Shown one piece after another: positions 46,857-57,900 of a stretch of DNA of 64,000 nt; positions within the stretch are counted from its first letter, which is position 1; the number at the start of each line of letters is the position of its first letter. A program made the translations under genes and the position numbers. The stretch spans positions 57,680,169-57,744,168 of the forward strand of contig CM037783.1 in NCBI GenBank assembly GCA_021229015.1. Direction: 5' to 3'. This DNA comes from Solen grandis. Taxonomy: Eukaryota > Mollusca > Bivalvia > Adapedonta > Solenidae. The notes under the pieces were generated by a model, which was given only the letters and a program-made list of their open reading frames with translations, was not told the DNA's origin and searched no databases.

Positions 46857-47477
46857 TGAACGATATAAACAGGTGACTGGCTGTATTGACAACAGATGTG
46901 TATACACTGAAGAAACTTTTCTAATTGAACAATGATTGTCTTAAACAAAACTCTAGTATTTCATTACTATAAATCAAAATATTTACATGTTGACAGACCT
47001 TTTAGTCTAAGATATATTTTCAAATAAGACAGTAGCTTAATGATTTTGAGTGCTTAAAGGGTCAGATCTGGAATTGAAGGGAGGGTGCGAAAATAACAAA
47101 CGTGAGATCTATATAAGAGACAAGTTTTCTTGGGGATAAATGTTCGTGGATAAAACCCACAACGAAAATTAGTGTCCCCCGAAATTTAATTATTTCACGG
47201 TATACTAAGTACATAAATAAAGTTAACATCATAGTGGTGGTATTTGGACTTATCTATATCATCTTCATCAACACTACGTCACATAAGGTCTACGATAAGT
47301 AAATAATATTAATTGGACTTAATAGACAAATTAACCCCTTTCTTTCCTTAATTTTATCATCGTTTTGCAGCATATCTGAATGTTTATTTTTTTATTTCAA
47401 TATTATGCACGTGCGTAATTGCGTAAGTCACTATTTTGGTCTAGATGACGTGCTGTCTTGTCAAACGACATAATACC

Positions 47478-47738
47478 GGTCCCGGTAGCCTAGTGGTTAG
47501 AGCGTCCGCTTCAGAATCGGAAGGTCGTGGGTTCGATCCCCGGCCGCGACATACCAGAGTGGTACTAGTATAGCTACCTTGCTTGGTGCTCAGCATTTAA
47601 GGATACATGTAGCGCCAAGACTGGTTGGCTCGGTGTCAAGATAATGTGACTGGGTGTGGTATCATACACACTGCAGTGTGGCAGCACCATATCTGTCTCG
47701 AGTAGACATCGTCTCCAATGACTGACATAAGCACCGAT
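47478..47738 (+). mobile_element. SINE family A, 3'-truncated
   Basis: Head 'ggtagcctagtggttagagc', B box 'gggttcgatcccc', and body to 'gtctccaatgactgaca'; the tail is missing. Confidence 0.88.
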
Positions 47739-48346
47739 ACTAGCGACTTTTAGAAAAAAAAACATAACTTGTGAGAATTAAATTCAATAAATACATAATT
47801 TATTGTTTAATATGGGTATTTGTTGGAAATATTGTATTTCTGTGAAGTTGCCGTTGAAAAGCGCACTGACTGTGATATGCATTGCTTTGGTCACATTGTG
47901 TCCGAGTACAGTTTCCATTGAGTTTCGTGACTTGTATTGTCTTTGTAGTTTATCTAAGATAGAAAATCGACTCGGCAACGAAAGGGCCTATTGTTTCTGC
48001 GTTGAACAAGCGCGGCATATTTGAAATCGGCTGAAAATTGTGTCAGATACGAAGCTCATATTACAACCATGTCAGTTTTCCTATAGATTTTGGACGGAGA
48101 GTTACATACCTTTTCTTATTTTATGATATAATTTTTTTTTTCTTGAATTGTAAAATTTTGTTATAAAATGTGTTTTGAATTGTTACTTTGTATCACTGGG
48201 GGTCCCACGCCGGTAGCCTGTGTGTGGGAGTAGACCTTAAAGATAAAACATGATAAATTGAAGTGCTTGTCAAGTTCCTGGAAGACCACTGGGTCACTGC
48301 ACTAGAACCGCAGAATTACGAATTTTTGTCCCTCATTACTATATTA

Positions 48347-48914
48347 TGAACATGGTAAGGAACGGAATCTGACACCACTTGATTACGGAGGCTATAACAT
48401 TGTACAAATGTATGCTTCCATTATATTCTATGCACAGTTCGATCAGTCTGATATTTATTTAGCACATGGTGTAACGAATCATTGTCAAAAGGCGATCTTT
48501 ACGAAATAATAACGCGAAATGTCACAATTTGTACGTATTTTTAAATCTGTTCCATTCTCAACTTCCGGTTTGTTGCTTTCGGCAATTCCCACTGGATGAC
48601 GTAATTCATCTACGCAACCATTTTCCCAGTATCTGACGATGTCAATTTCACATCGTCCAATCGCATCACTCGATTCAATATCGACAAAACGAAAACGGAA
48701 GTTGATAGTGGAGTACACATAAAAATGAACAAACTGTTGACATTTCACGTTATTACTTCGTAAAGGTTGTCATTTGACAATGATTCGATATGCCTTACCT
48801 TAATTGAATATCAGATCGATCGAACCGTGCAAAGAATATGATGGTAGCATATATTTATAAAAGTTACGACCTTTGTAATCAAGTTATGTCAGATTCCGTT
48901 CCTTACCATGTTTC
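48347..48914. mobile_element. 570-bp foldback element inside the large foldback
   Basis: Ends TGAACATGGTAAGGAACGGA and its complement (with one extra A), then 'atctgacaccacttgattac'. Internal pairs such as 'cgaatcattgtcaaa' and its complement show near full-length pairing. A solo relative of the end, 'gaacatagtaagtaacggaa', occurs in both laccase flanks (42337 and 59278). Confidence 0.82.
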
Positions 48915-49329
48915 AATATACAGTGACTTCAGATGAACGAAACGGTTTTTTTATCTTTGATAGTTTTGTATTACAAAAGTACTGGTATGTTAGAAAGAAT
49001 GCGGAGGGGCTTTATTTTTCAGCTACAAAATTCCCCAAAAGTTACTGACCCAACGCGGGTAAGAGTTGATTCCAACTCTTTTTCGGGACTGCGTGATTTC
49101 ACAATTTTGTAACCGGTTCAGTGTGATGACGTCACACCATCAGCATAACGAATTTTGACATGATAACATGCAGAAATTACATCATGTGGTTGGTTCACAT
49201 ATCAGAATGCTGTGTAAACAAGTTAAAACTGGCAAAACATCAGAATGTGTACGGACAAATCCACACAGTATTTTGAGTAGTAATTACATTGTTTGGAGAA
49301 AATAGCGAGTAGCTTGAATAAGATAGTAT

Positions 49330-49735
49330 CCTTTTAATTTTTATTACGACAAGACGTCATGTTGTTTTGAAAAGATATCATGCTGTTTTGAAAAGTCTTT
49401 TTTAAGACACCATGTTGTTATAACAAGACAATATGCCGTTTAGACAAGACAACATGTCGTTTTGACAAGATATCATGCCGTTATGACTAGACATTATGAC
49501 GTTTGGACAAAACATCATGTCGCCTGGGCATGATAATATGACTTAAGGACAAGACATAATGTTGTTTGGACAAGATATCGTGACGTTTGACAAGCAGAAT
49601 GCTATGTCGTTTTGACAATATATCATTTCATTATGACAAGACATCATGCCGTTTGGACATGATATCATGACGTTTAGATAAGTCAGGATCTCGATATGAC
49701 GAGCCATGATAACACGTTATATGGTCAAGATACCA
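49330..49735 (-). repeat. 21-bp minisatellite, right arm
   Basis: Same units on the opposite strand (TCATGACGTTTGGACAAGAC-like), fewer than in the left arm. Confidence 0.85.
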
Positions 49736-50305
49736 CGACACTTTGGCAAAGTAACACGCATGTCCGACATGATATCACGTTATACGAACACGATACCACG
49801 ACATTTTAACATAATATTACGCATGTCTGACATGATAACACGCTGTTTGAACATAATAACATGCTCATTGGACAAGATCACAAATTCATCAGACAAGATA
49901 TTATATCAAGTTGCCACAATAGTGCAACACTTAGAGAAACTATGTTACTATTCTCACTAGTAGGCCATGAAACGAACAAAACCGCTTGAAATCTCTCAAC
50001 ATAAGACAGTTTTTGCCTTCCATACTAAACCGTATGCACCTGGTCGCTTACAGTCAGCTATGGGGTTGTCTTCAGACCATATAGCATACTGTTCAAGTGC
50101 TCCTTATGCTGTACATGGGTATATGTGCAGCAGCGTGGTTTATGATACTGAGATAGTTTCATAGCTGACTGTTTAAGCGTGCACGCCAGGTGCTCTTGAT
50201 GACCCAGTAGGATTTCGGAGAAAAACAAAATGTATCGGTGAAAACATTTTGAACAAAGGCGTTTCCCTGCTTTGATTAATCTAAATTTTGTTTTACCCGC
50301 ATAAT

Positions 50306-50602
50306 GCAACTGTGAGGGATTTGGTTCCCTGCTTACCCAGCATACACTTCAACTGTGAGGGATTTGGTTCCCTGCTTACCCAGCATAACACTTGCAACTG
50401 TTAGGGATTTGGTTCCCTGCTTACCCGGCATAACACTTGCAACTGTTAGGGATTTGGTTCCCTGCTTACCCAGCATAACACTTCCAACTGTTAGGGATTT
50501 GGTTCCCTGCTTACCCAGCATAGCACTTCCAACTGTGAGGGATTTGGTTCCCTGCTTACCCAGCATAACACTTGCAACTGTTAGGGATTTGGTTCCCTGC
50601 TT
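50306..50602 (+). repeat. 45-bp minisatellite, ~7 units
   Basis: Units containing AACTGTTAGGGATTTGGTTC and 'cctgcttacccagcataaca', spaced exactly 45 bp (starts of AACTG at 50351, 50396, 50441, 50486, 50531, 50576). Each unit is 15 codons without stops on both strands, giving two overlapping repeat ORFs that I regard as spurious. It ends 70 bp before the assembly gap. Confidence 0.92.
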
Positions 50603-50671
50603 TCTGCAAGGAGATGATTAACGAAGATTCTCCGAATCGCAAAGTCACTGTGATGGGCTCAAATGAAACTG

Positions 50672-50771
50672 NNNNNNNNNNNNNNNNNNNNNNNNNNNNN
50701 NNNNNNNNNNNNNNNNNNNNNNNNNNNNNNNNNNNNNNNNNNNNNNNNNNNNNNNNNNNNNNNNNNNNNNN
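50672..50771. other. assembly gap, 100 N
   Basis: Placeholder gap of exactly 100 N. The paralogous sequence at 60430-60470 runs straight through this point. Confidence 0.99.
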
Positions 50772-53700
50772 GATTAAGCAGCCCCATTGGCGTATCTTTT
50801 AAACTTCCTTGAGTGAACACCTATCATAAATTGTAACCTTATTCTGTTAAGTACTTAAGTCACATGGTAACTTTGTGCTTCGGAAAATATAAATTAAACT
50901 TCACATTAAGGTAAGCCTCGTTTAATTTCTCAATTATATTGAATACATGCACATTTGCCTTTTACATCTGCTACTTGCATATTCGTATAATTAAAGTGTA
51001 TAGAATTGTATTCATCGGAGCCCGTCTTCTACTGTTTAATTATTCTTCCGCATTCGTACATCGGAACTTATTAGAGTAACCGCAAAGTCTGCACTGTTTG
51101 TTCTGTAAGGGGAATGGTCAAAGTGACTGTCAATAGAATATGTCAAAACAAAGAAGACATATAAACACGATTTCCCATGTTTTTTAAGGAAACTTAAGTC
51201 AACGAAAAATATTTGTGTGGCAAAAACAATTTCTTCGCACGTAGTGCTTTGTAAATAAATGTCATCTTAATACACCACAGGTAGAAAACCTTTCATACAT
51301 AGACATGAAAATACAGGCTACAACATTTTGATTAACTTTTGATGTGCACAGGCTAAACTGTTTGCTAGACAAGTATTTTGACTGAGCTCTCCAAATAATT
51401 CTTAGGTATTTCCAAATTTACCCAGACCCGTTCACTATTGACGCCATGAAACAATCAGGTGTAATTAACCACAAAACCCCATGTTAACTTTCCAATTTGA
51501 AATGGATGTACTCGACAGATTCAGGATTTAAAGTTTAATATCACTCTTTATGAACTACTAGATTTTGGCCTTAAAATACTCGAGGTAAATTTTCCATCAA
51601 TATGCTCTACCGGCTCAATAAATCATTTAGCTAAAATGTTTTCTATTTCTCCATCAATCACTATTGGTTTCACATACATGGATCTGATTGCCGTGCCATT
51701 GACTTCTATGGAACAGCCATGGACGTAGTCTAAAATACTTTTGTCAAACGCTAATTATCACCATTTTGTACCAAAATGCCTTAGACTACAACAGTTTTTG
51801 ATAGAGTAACTCACCTTTGCTGTTTCAAAAGTAGAGTTAAATGATAAGCAGTTTGTTTGGGGCTCGTTTTTGACTGTCCCCTGTGAGGTCCTCCTCGAGG
51901 ATATCTCCTCTCAACATCCGAGTGACAAGAATGGTATATAATCATTTTCCCTCTCATCACATTGAGTATGCTCTTGTTTACGAAGTAGATATATGTTGGA
52001 GTTATAGTTGCCAAAACTTTTAATCATATCTTGCACTTATGCCAATTATTCCTGTTGGGCTTTCTGGATAGCCAACAAGTCAGTTTGTGGTGCCCGAGAA
52101 TTTTCCCGTCAGGGCCCGTCCGAACCGTCTTCCTGGTTACAAGGTATGTTTATTATAGTAACAAAACCACCGAGCAAAATTGACAGATACATCATTATTA
52201 TTAGAAGCTGATCTACATGTATATCCAGGTAAGTGTCGGTATCGTTGCTTTTTTGATACTTTTCTCGACATCAAAAAAAAATAGCTCGACTATTCGAAGA
52301 ATAATGAGGAGGACTATTCTTCTTAACGTAAGTAACGGGTAAGGTTTTAGTACCACCTCACTTAATTACTGAACCCATTAAGGTATTGTTTTGAAACTTG
52401 GAATACTTGTAAATGACCACCACCCCAACCTGAAGGCAAGAGAGGATAACTCTGTCATGGATTTTGTCCAAATAATGTCATTTTTACTTACAATCTTGGT
52501 TAAGTTTTCTTACCACCTTACTTTTTCACTGAACCCCTTAGGCATTGTTTTGAAACTTTGTATATTTGTATATGAGTTTCATTTCAACATGTTGGCAAGA
52601 GGGGATAGCTTTCTGTCATGGATTTTGACCAAATTAAGCCCTTATTTTACTTACAATCTTGGTTAAGTTTTTCTACCACCTCACCTTTTTACTGAACCCC
52701 TTAAGGTATTGTTTTGAAACTTGGAATACTTGTATATGTCCAAACTGTAGGCAAAAACGGATAACTCTGTCATGTATTTTGACCAGATTATGCCCCGTAT
52801 TTCCACATTTAGGGAAGTACTTAACTCTTTCGTTGATTTTTACTAAATAATGCCCCTTTTCTGACTTAGAATCTCATTTTAGTTTTTTAGTTGTATGTAA
52901 CGTAATCACTCACAACTATATTACCTACATTTTTAGGGTCCATCTCTCTACATTTTAAACCTAATAACCTCTCAATTTTGTATGACTGGTCGAACGACTG
53001 AACGCAATTCTACAACACAGGTATGCTTAGGGTCAGAGAAAGTGTTGAAACTCAATTTCGAGTAAAAGATAAATATTTACGGGATACAATAATTGTATGT
53101 GGCATAAAACCACAAAAGGACTAATTTCTCTATGATGTTGCGTATCTTTTACTCTGTCATGCGGAGGAATATATTTTCTTTTCGAATGTGAAGGTGGCTC
53201 GTGGGTGAATTTGGATGGTGAAATGTGCAGGTTTCGGTTATTTAGTGGCGTTACAATGATCCATATAGAAAGCTTGGATTCCGATACAAATCCGTGCAAT
53301 TTACTTATACTTACATCAAGCTATCTCAGATATCTCCAGGGTTTATTTGTTGTACTACAGAATGGCAGATACCTGTATATCTGCTCTCTGAAGTAGGTTA
53401 GGAGCCACTGCAGCTATAAATAGAAACTGTGCTCTCTGTCGATTATATAAGATATATTGAGTACAAATACAAAGCGCTGATAATGCTTTGAGAATAGTAT
53501 TGTTGCATTTCTTTTGTTTATCAAAGTAAATTGTCGCATTTCTTTTGTTTATCAAAGTAAATTTAATAAACGGGTGTTAAATTTTCGCGCAAGGCCAATA
53601 AACCCGCCTTAACTTTGCGTTTACAAGGTCATTACAAGAAATTAAAGATGAATGCACCATTTGTTTCAATAATTATCACATCGTCACTCTTACCGTCTCC

Positions 53701-54488
53701 CTATTCAAAAGCCTACAGTTTATAAGGGTTTTATCAAATTTACATATATTAGTCAAAAGGAAACAAATCTAAAACAACAATCGTTAATTATTTTAATATA
53801 AATTTTGTATCTTGCATAAAACTAAGCTACCCTTCATATCTGCAGCTCGTCAAACTCTCTTACACATGAGTCACGCACAACGTCAGTGCCTTCAGCGCTT
53901 TGATTTTTATACTTGCTCACTTTTTCACTGAACCCTTTGATATAATGTCTTAAAACTTGGAATACGTGTTTATATCTCTTGTTTACTTTTTGATAATACA
54001 GTGATTCTTATTTTGTCTTTTACTGCAATAATTTTCTGTATTGACAAGCATTAGAATAGTCGTACACGTTGTCTTACGGACAGCTCTTGTTTTCCAGGGA
54101 AATGACAGAGTTTTGATTTCTGATAACAGAGTATGTCTTTCCCATTCCTGAGGCGAGTGCCCCTCGATTGGTTCTTTAATCTCGTGCTTGTGACATTGAT
54201 GATCAGCTACCAACACAGTGAAATATTTTTAAATTGCATAGTGAAATGCAGTTAAGGTTGCACTTTAAGCTCTTTTATTTTTAGTTTGGCCTTTTTGTGT
54301 GTGTGAATGGTTTAATGTATTATTAATCCCATAATTATGTTCCAACAAAATTGACTTAATATTTCCAAAACTTAATACCAACGTAAAATATTTTATGTGT
54401 ACAGTCACAACAAATTTATTCACTATTATTGATGGATAACCCATCAGAAATATTCTTTCTATGTTAACAGATAAGTACAAGACAGACC
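50772..54488 (+). repeat. laccase-array 5' flank, unit B
   Basis: Much of it is collinear with 60455-64000: 50860-52280 with 60595-62040, and 53860-54260 with 63680-64000. It contains 'tagctcgactattcgaagaa' at 52282, starting a dispersed repeat, then ~161-bp core repeats to about 52900 ('ggtattgttttgaaacttgg' near 52383 and 52706). A 31-bp tandem duplication is at 53505-53566. No exon is visible except a possible splice acceptor (GTTAACAG, ending about 17 bp before the laccase B ATG). Confidence 0.75.
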
Positions 54489-56934
54489 ATGTGGATCCCG
54501 ATAACTGTCAGACTGGCATCACTTGTTGCCGCGTATCTGATGCCGATGGTAGTGAAAAGCTGTGAACCTTCCGACGACACCTGCGAGTTCAGTCTTACGG
54601 TTTCACTGAAGCAGACCATGGTCGACAAAACTGGTAAGCCTGTCTTTTTAAAAGACGGTAGTCTGTACCTTTATGACGTCAAAAACACTTCAAGCGCGAC
54701 GCCAGTTCCGCCAGAAGAAGTTGTAACAGCAGATGGATTTGAAACCCAGCGGTTGTTGCTTGTGATCAACGATCAATTTCCAGGTCCGACCATCGAAGTG
54801 TATGCGGGCCAAAGGGTGGTAATTTACGTGAAAAACAACCTGTTCAGCGACACCGTGTCCTTTCACTGGCACGGACTACACCAGAGGGGCACACCCTGGA
54901 TGGACGGGGCGGCCTTCATCACCCAGTGTCCTATACTTCCCGGTCATACGTTCCGGTACGAGTTCACAGCCGACAGACCGGGCACCTTCTTCTACCACAA
55001 CCATCTGGGTTTATTAAGCTTCATGGGTGTACAGGGCGCATTCATTGTCCGGCCAATTCCCCCAAATGCCATGCCGGAACACGTCGCCATGGTGACAGAG
55101 TGGAATCACGATACTGAAGGGAGACTTCAATTTCTCAGACTACGCGATGGGGACTACACACTTGGTAGGAGGTTGGTCAACACTGCCATTGATGGGACAA
55201 GAATGACTGGAGTGAGGTTTCATTCAGGTCTAATAAATGGGCGAGGTCGTTACCACAATGCAAGCGGGGTGCCCAACTCAGCACCATTGACAACTTTCAA
55301 CGTTACTGCAGGAGAAAGGTATCGATTCAGAGTAATTGGTGCAGGATTCGCTTTTCCATTCCGTGTGTCAGTGCATATGCATTCTCTAACAATAATTGCC
55401 TCGGATGGTTACGATATAGAACCGATTGCGGTGGATTCATTTGTCATTCACAGCGGAGAAAGATACGACTTTGTGCTGTACGCCGATCAGTCGGTCAGTA
55501 ATTATTGGTTCCTGGCACAAACCCTTGAGGCAGGAGTGGATCATAAAGCGGAAGCTGTTATACATTACTCAGGGGCACTAGACGCACTTCCTGAATCGAC
55601 ACCCCGGCCTTGTATACATGCAGATCATTGCCGTGTGTTAAATTGCCCGTTTGCATTATACCCGAATGTGGAACATACTGACTGTATTTCTCTTACGAAT
55701 TTGAAATCAAAATTAACTGAGTCTTTTCATGGTAACCCAGAAGAGAACGAGTCAATCCCTGAGTATTTTTTAAATTTTGGATTTTTACGAGGGCTGAGAC
55801 CCCCAGTTGTGAACGACAAAATGTTTCTTTTACCAAAGGCTCCGCCACTGACACAGCCCAACGCAACAATTTTCCCGTGCAGTGCCTGCGTACCAGGTCG
55901 TCTATGCCGTTGTACTCAGTTTATTGACATGCCACGTAACAGTTACGTACAGTTTGTACTCCTCAATATGGGCCAAATTTCTGTTGGTAGCCACCCAATT
56001 CACATACATGGGCACGCTTTTCAGGTGTTAAAATTCGGGTTCGCGCGACCGAACCAGACGTCACGGATGTTTGTGGGCAGTAACACCGATATCACGTGTA
56101 ACGATGAGTCTTGTGCGGATGCCTCGTGGACTAATACAAGCTGGACGAGCTCTACTGTCCCCGGCCTATTGAGCATTCGCCCCCCGCTGAAGGATACACT
56201 GACTGTTCCACAAGGTGGGTATGCAGTAGTGAGGGTCAAGACTGACAACCCCGGATTGTGGATGTTGCATTGTCATATGCCGATTCACCTTAACTCCGGA
56301 ATGGGACTAATGCTTAGGGAGATGATGGACGAAGTACCTGCAGCACCGAATGGCTTCCCGTCGTGTGGAGAATTCTTGGGGCCGACAGAGGACGTTCCTG
56401 GCAAAACGACAACAACTACTACAGAGGCTAGTACGGAAAAGTGGAAGCAACCAATAGTTATAGAAGAGGGTAGGTCAGCTAGTCATTTGAAAAAGTAATA
56501 ATACGGACCTTAATTCCTTTTTAAAAAAAAAAAAAATAAAAAAAATAAAACTTGAAACACCGTTGAAGCAGGCCTTTGTCATTAGTACGAAATATTTATT
56601 TTGTTTACAGGGCTTCCTCCATTCACTGTAATTCCTATAACGGTTCCCTGCCATTAACGACAATATGTTTTCCCTCTTGCGAAATGTATATGTTTTACCT
56701 TTTCTTTTAAAAAAGTTTTTATTGTATTTTAACTATCAAATCCTTGTCTGTAGTCGTTATCGTTGCGATGGGCAAAACTCTTCTCTTGACTCTATTGCAG
56801 ACACAGTGTCCAGCCAAACATTCTGGGCAGTGTCTGGGTGCCTGATGGCCGCAGTAGCGCTACAGTCGCTCGTCCTCCTCTTGGTATGCAGGAACACTCG
56901 AACAAAATCAGGAAAAACCATCCTGACCAAGTGA
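54489..56934 (+). CDS. laccase B: membrane-anchored multicopper oxidase
   Basis: Tandem paralogue of laccase A. Exon 1 is 54489-56469 and exon 2 is 56801-56934, giving 704 residues. Copper ligands are all kept: HWHG (126-129), HNH (170-172), HPIHIHGH (502-509) and HCHMPIHLNSGM (594-605). It has a signal peptide (VRLASLVAAYLMPMVV), a Thr-rich linker and a C-terminal transmembrane helix on exon 2. Differences from A cluster near the fourth copper motif (MPIHLNS against SSHLTF) and at NFGFLRGLRPPVV against NFGFFQIDGPPIV, which may alter substrate access. The intron is only 331 bp because the two extra blocks found in laccase A are absent. Without splicing the frame ends at 56498 after a few residues. 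Confidence 0.93.
56801..56934 (+). CDS. laccase B exon 2: transmembrane anchor
   Basis: DTVSSQTFWAVSGCLMA, then AVALQSLVLLLVC and a basic tail ending NTRTKSGKTILTK. Preserved length, phase and hydrophobicity in both paralogues argue that the anchor is functional. Confidence 0.85.
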
Positions 56935-57479
56935 CCGCCAACAAGCATGACATCGCCTTGTTTTTTCTACTATTACTGCCTTTTTTATATTCATTGATTT
57001 GATGAATTTGAAAAGACACAAACTACTGAAAAGTCCATCCGCAATTAACAAAGGTGTCAAATTCAGTCAGGTGTATGCAAACTTGTACTCGCATGTTTTA
57101 AATTGTGAGATACTGGTAAAATTTCAGTTTTCCAAAACATGTATAAATCTTGTATGTAACACTTTAGACTAAAATACACGTAACATTTCAGTGAGTTTTC
57201 AGGATTGAGCATCATCCTTTATTTACTTAATAATGAGAGTCTTGGATATTGACAAAAGATGTTTTAGCATAATATATATACAACAAACTCTGGTAATCCT
57301 ATTTTTAGAGATATTTCAGACGATCGATTCATTTTAGAGAAATGAGTCATATATACGTAAGTTTGTAGTGATATTACATTACACATTAAGTTACTGATTA
57401 GTAAGTCCTGGATGAAAATATTCAATGAGATTAATACTTAAAAGTTTTCATACCCTCTTAAAAATATAAATTAGAAATA

Positions 57480-57900
57480 AATATTTGGAGGATATTTTTA
57501 TACACGCTGAATAACCACATCGGCTCTCTGCAGAAATCGCTATATCGGCAGGCTCTCTGCATTCGCACCGGCCATTCTCTGCCATAAACACTAGCAAACG
57601 CTTGACGGAAGGGAAAGAAACAGACCAATGGTCACTTTTCAAAGTTGAGTTGCTCAATATTAATGTTGCACGGAATATCAGAGTATCTAAGCTATGTATA
57701 TGCGTATAAACTTTTCAATTATCATCGACTGCGACCTGAAACTCGGCCGAACAGTTTAGTGATGTACCAACATGGAACACAACCTCGGCACTTTCTACAG
57801 GCTTCAGCAGGTTATTGCTTTGATTATGTCTATAATATGACCATCGAATGTATCCTTTTCAGTATATTTTTCAAGAAGATACCGATAAATTGGCCGATGA
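57480..57900. repeat. relative of the laccase A intron foldback
   Basis: 57510-57730 resembles 37375-37590, while 57720-57900 matches 37590-37790 in the opposite orientation ('gtttagtgatgtaccaacat'). So this copy keeps other parts of the same foldback family. Confidence 0.65.

Larger units (their letters stand above)
44897..49235. other. core of the large foldback element, no gene
   Basis: Apart from three SINEs and the 570-bp foldback I see only AT-rich unique sequence. The frames at 47803-48024 and 47784-47978 overlap each other on opposite strands and resemble nothing I know. Confidence 0.5.
43521..50019. mobile_element. 6.5-kb giant foldback element with 8-bp target duplication
   Basis: Flanked by CCATACTA at 43513-43520 and 50020-50027. 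The left arm runs from about 43530 to 44896 and the right arm from about 49236 to 50011. The outer ends pair perfectly over 19 bp (AACTGTCTTATGTTGAGAG at 43532-43550, complement at 49993-50011). The inner ends pair around 'actactcaaaatact'. Much of each arm is a 21-bp minisatellite. The 4.3-kb centre has SINEs and a smaller foldback but no transposase-like frame; no ORF exceeds about 90 codons. The architecture resembles Foldback/Galileo-type elements, and the 8-bp duplication would fit hAT or P superfamilies (inference). Confidence 0.75.

Noticed and set aside
47803..48024. 73-codon ORF with hydrophobic N-terminus
   Set aside because: Overlaps an equally long frame on the opposite strand, has no family resemblance, and lies in the centre of a transposon-like structure.
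50333..50621. 15-residue repeat protein on either strand
   Set aside because: Both strands are open because the minisatellite period is 45 bp, and nothing outside the repeat is coding.
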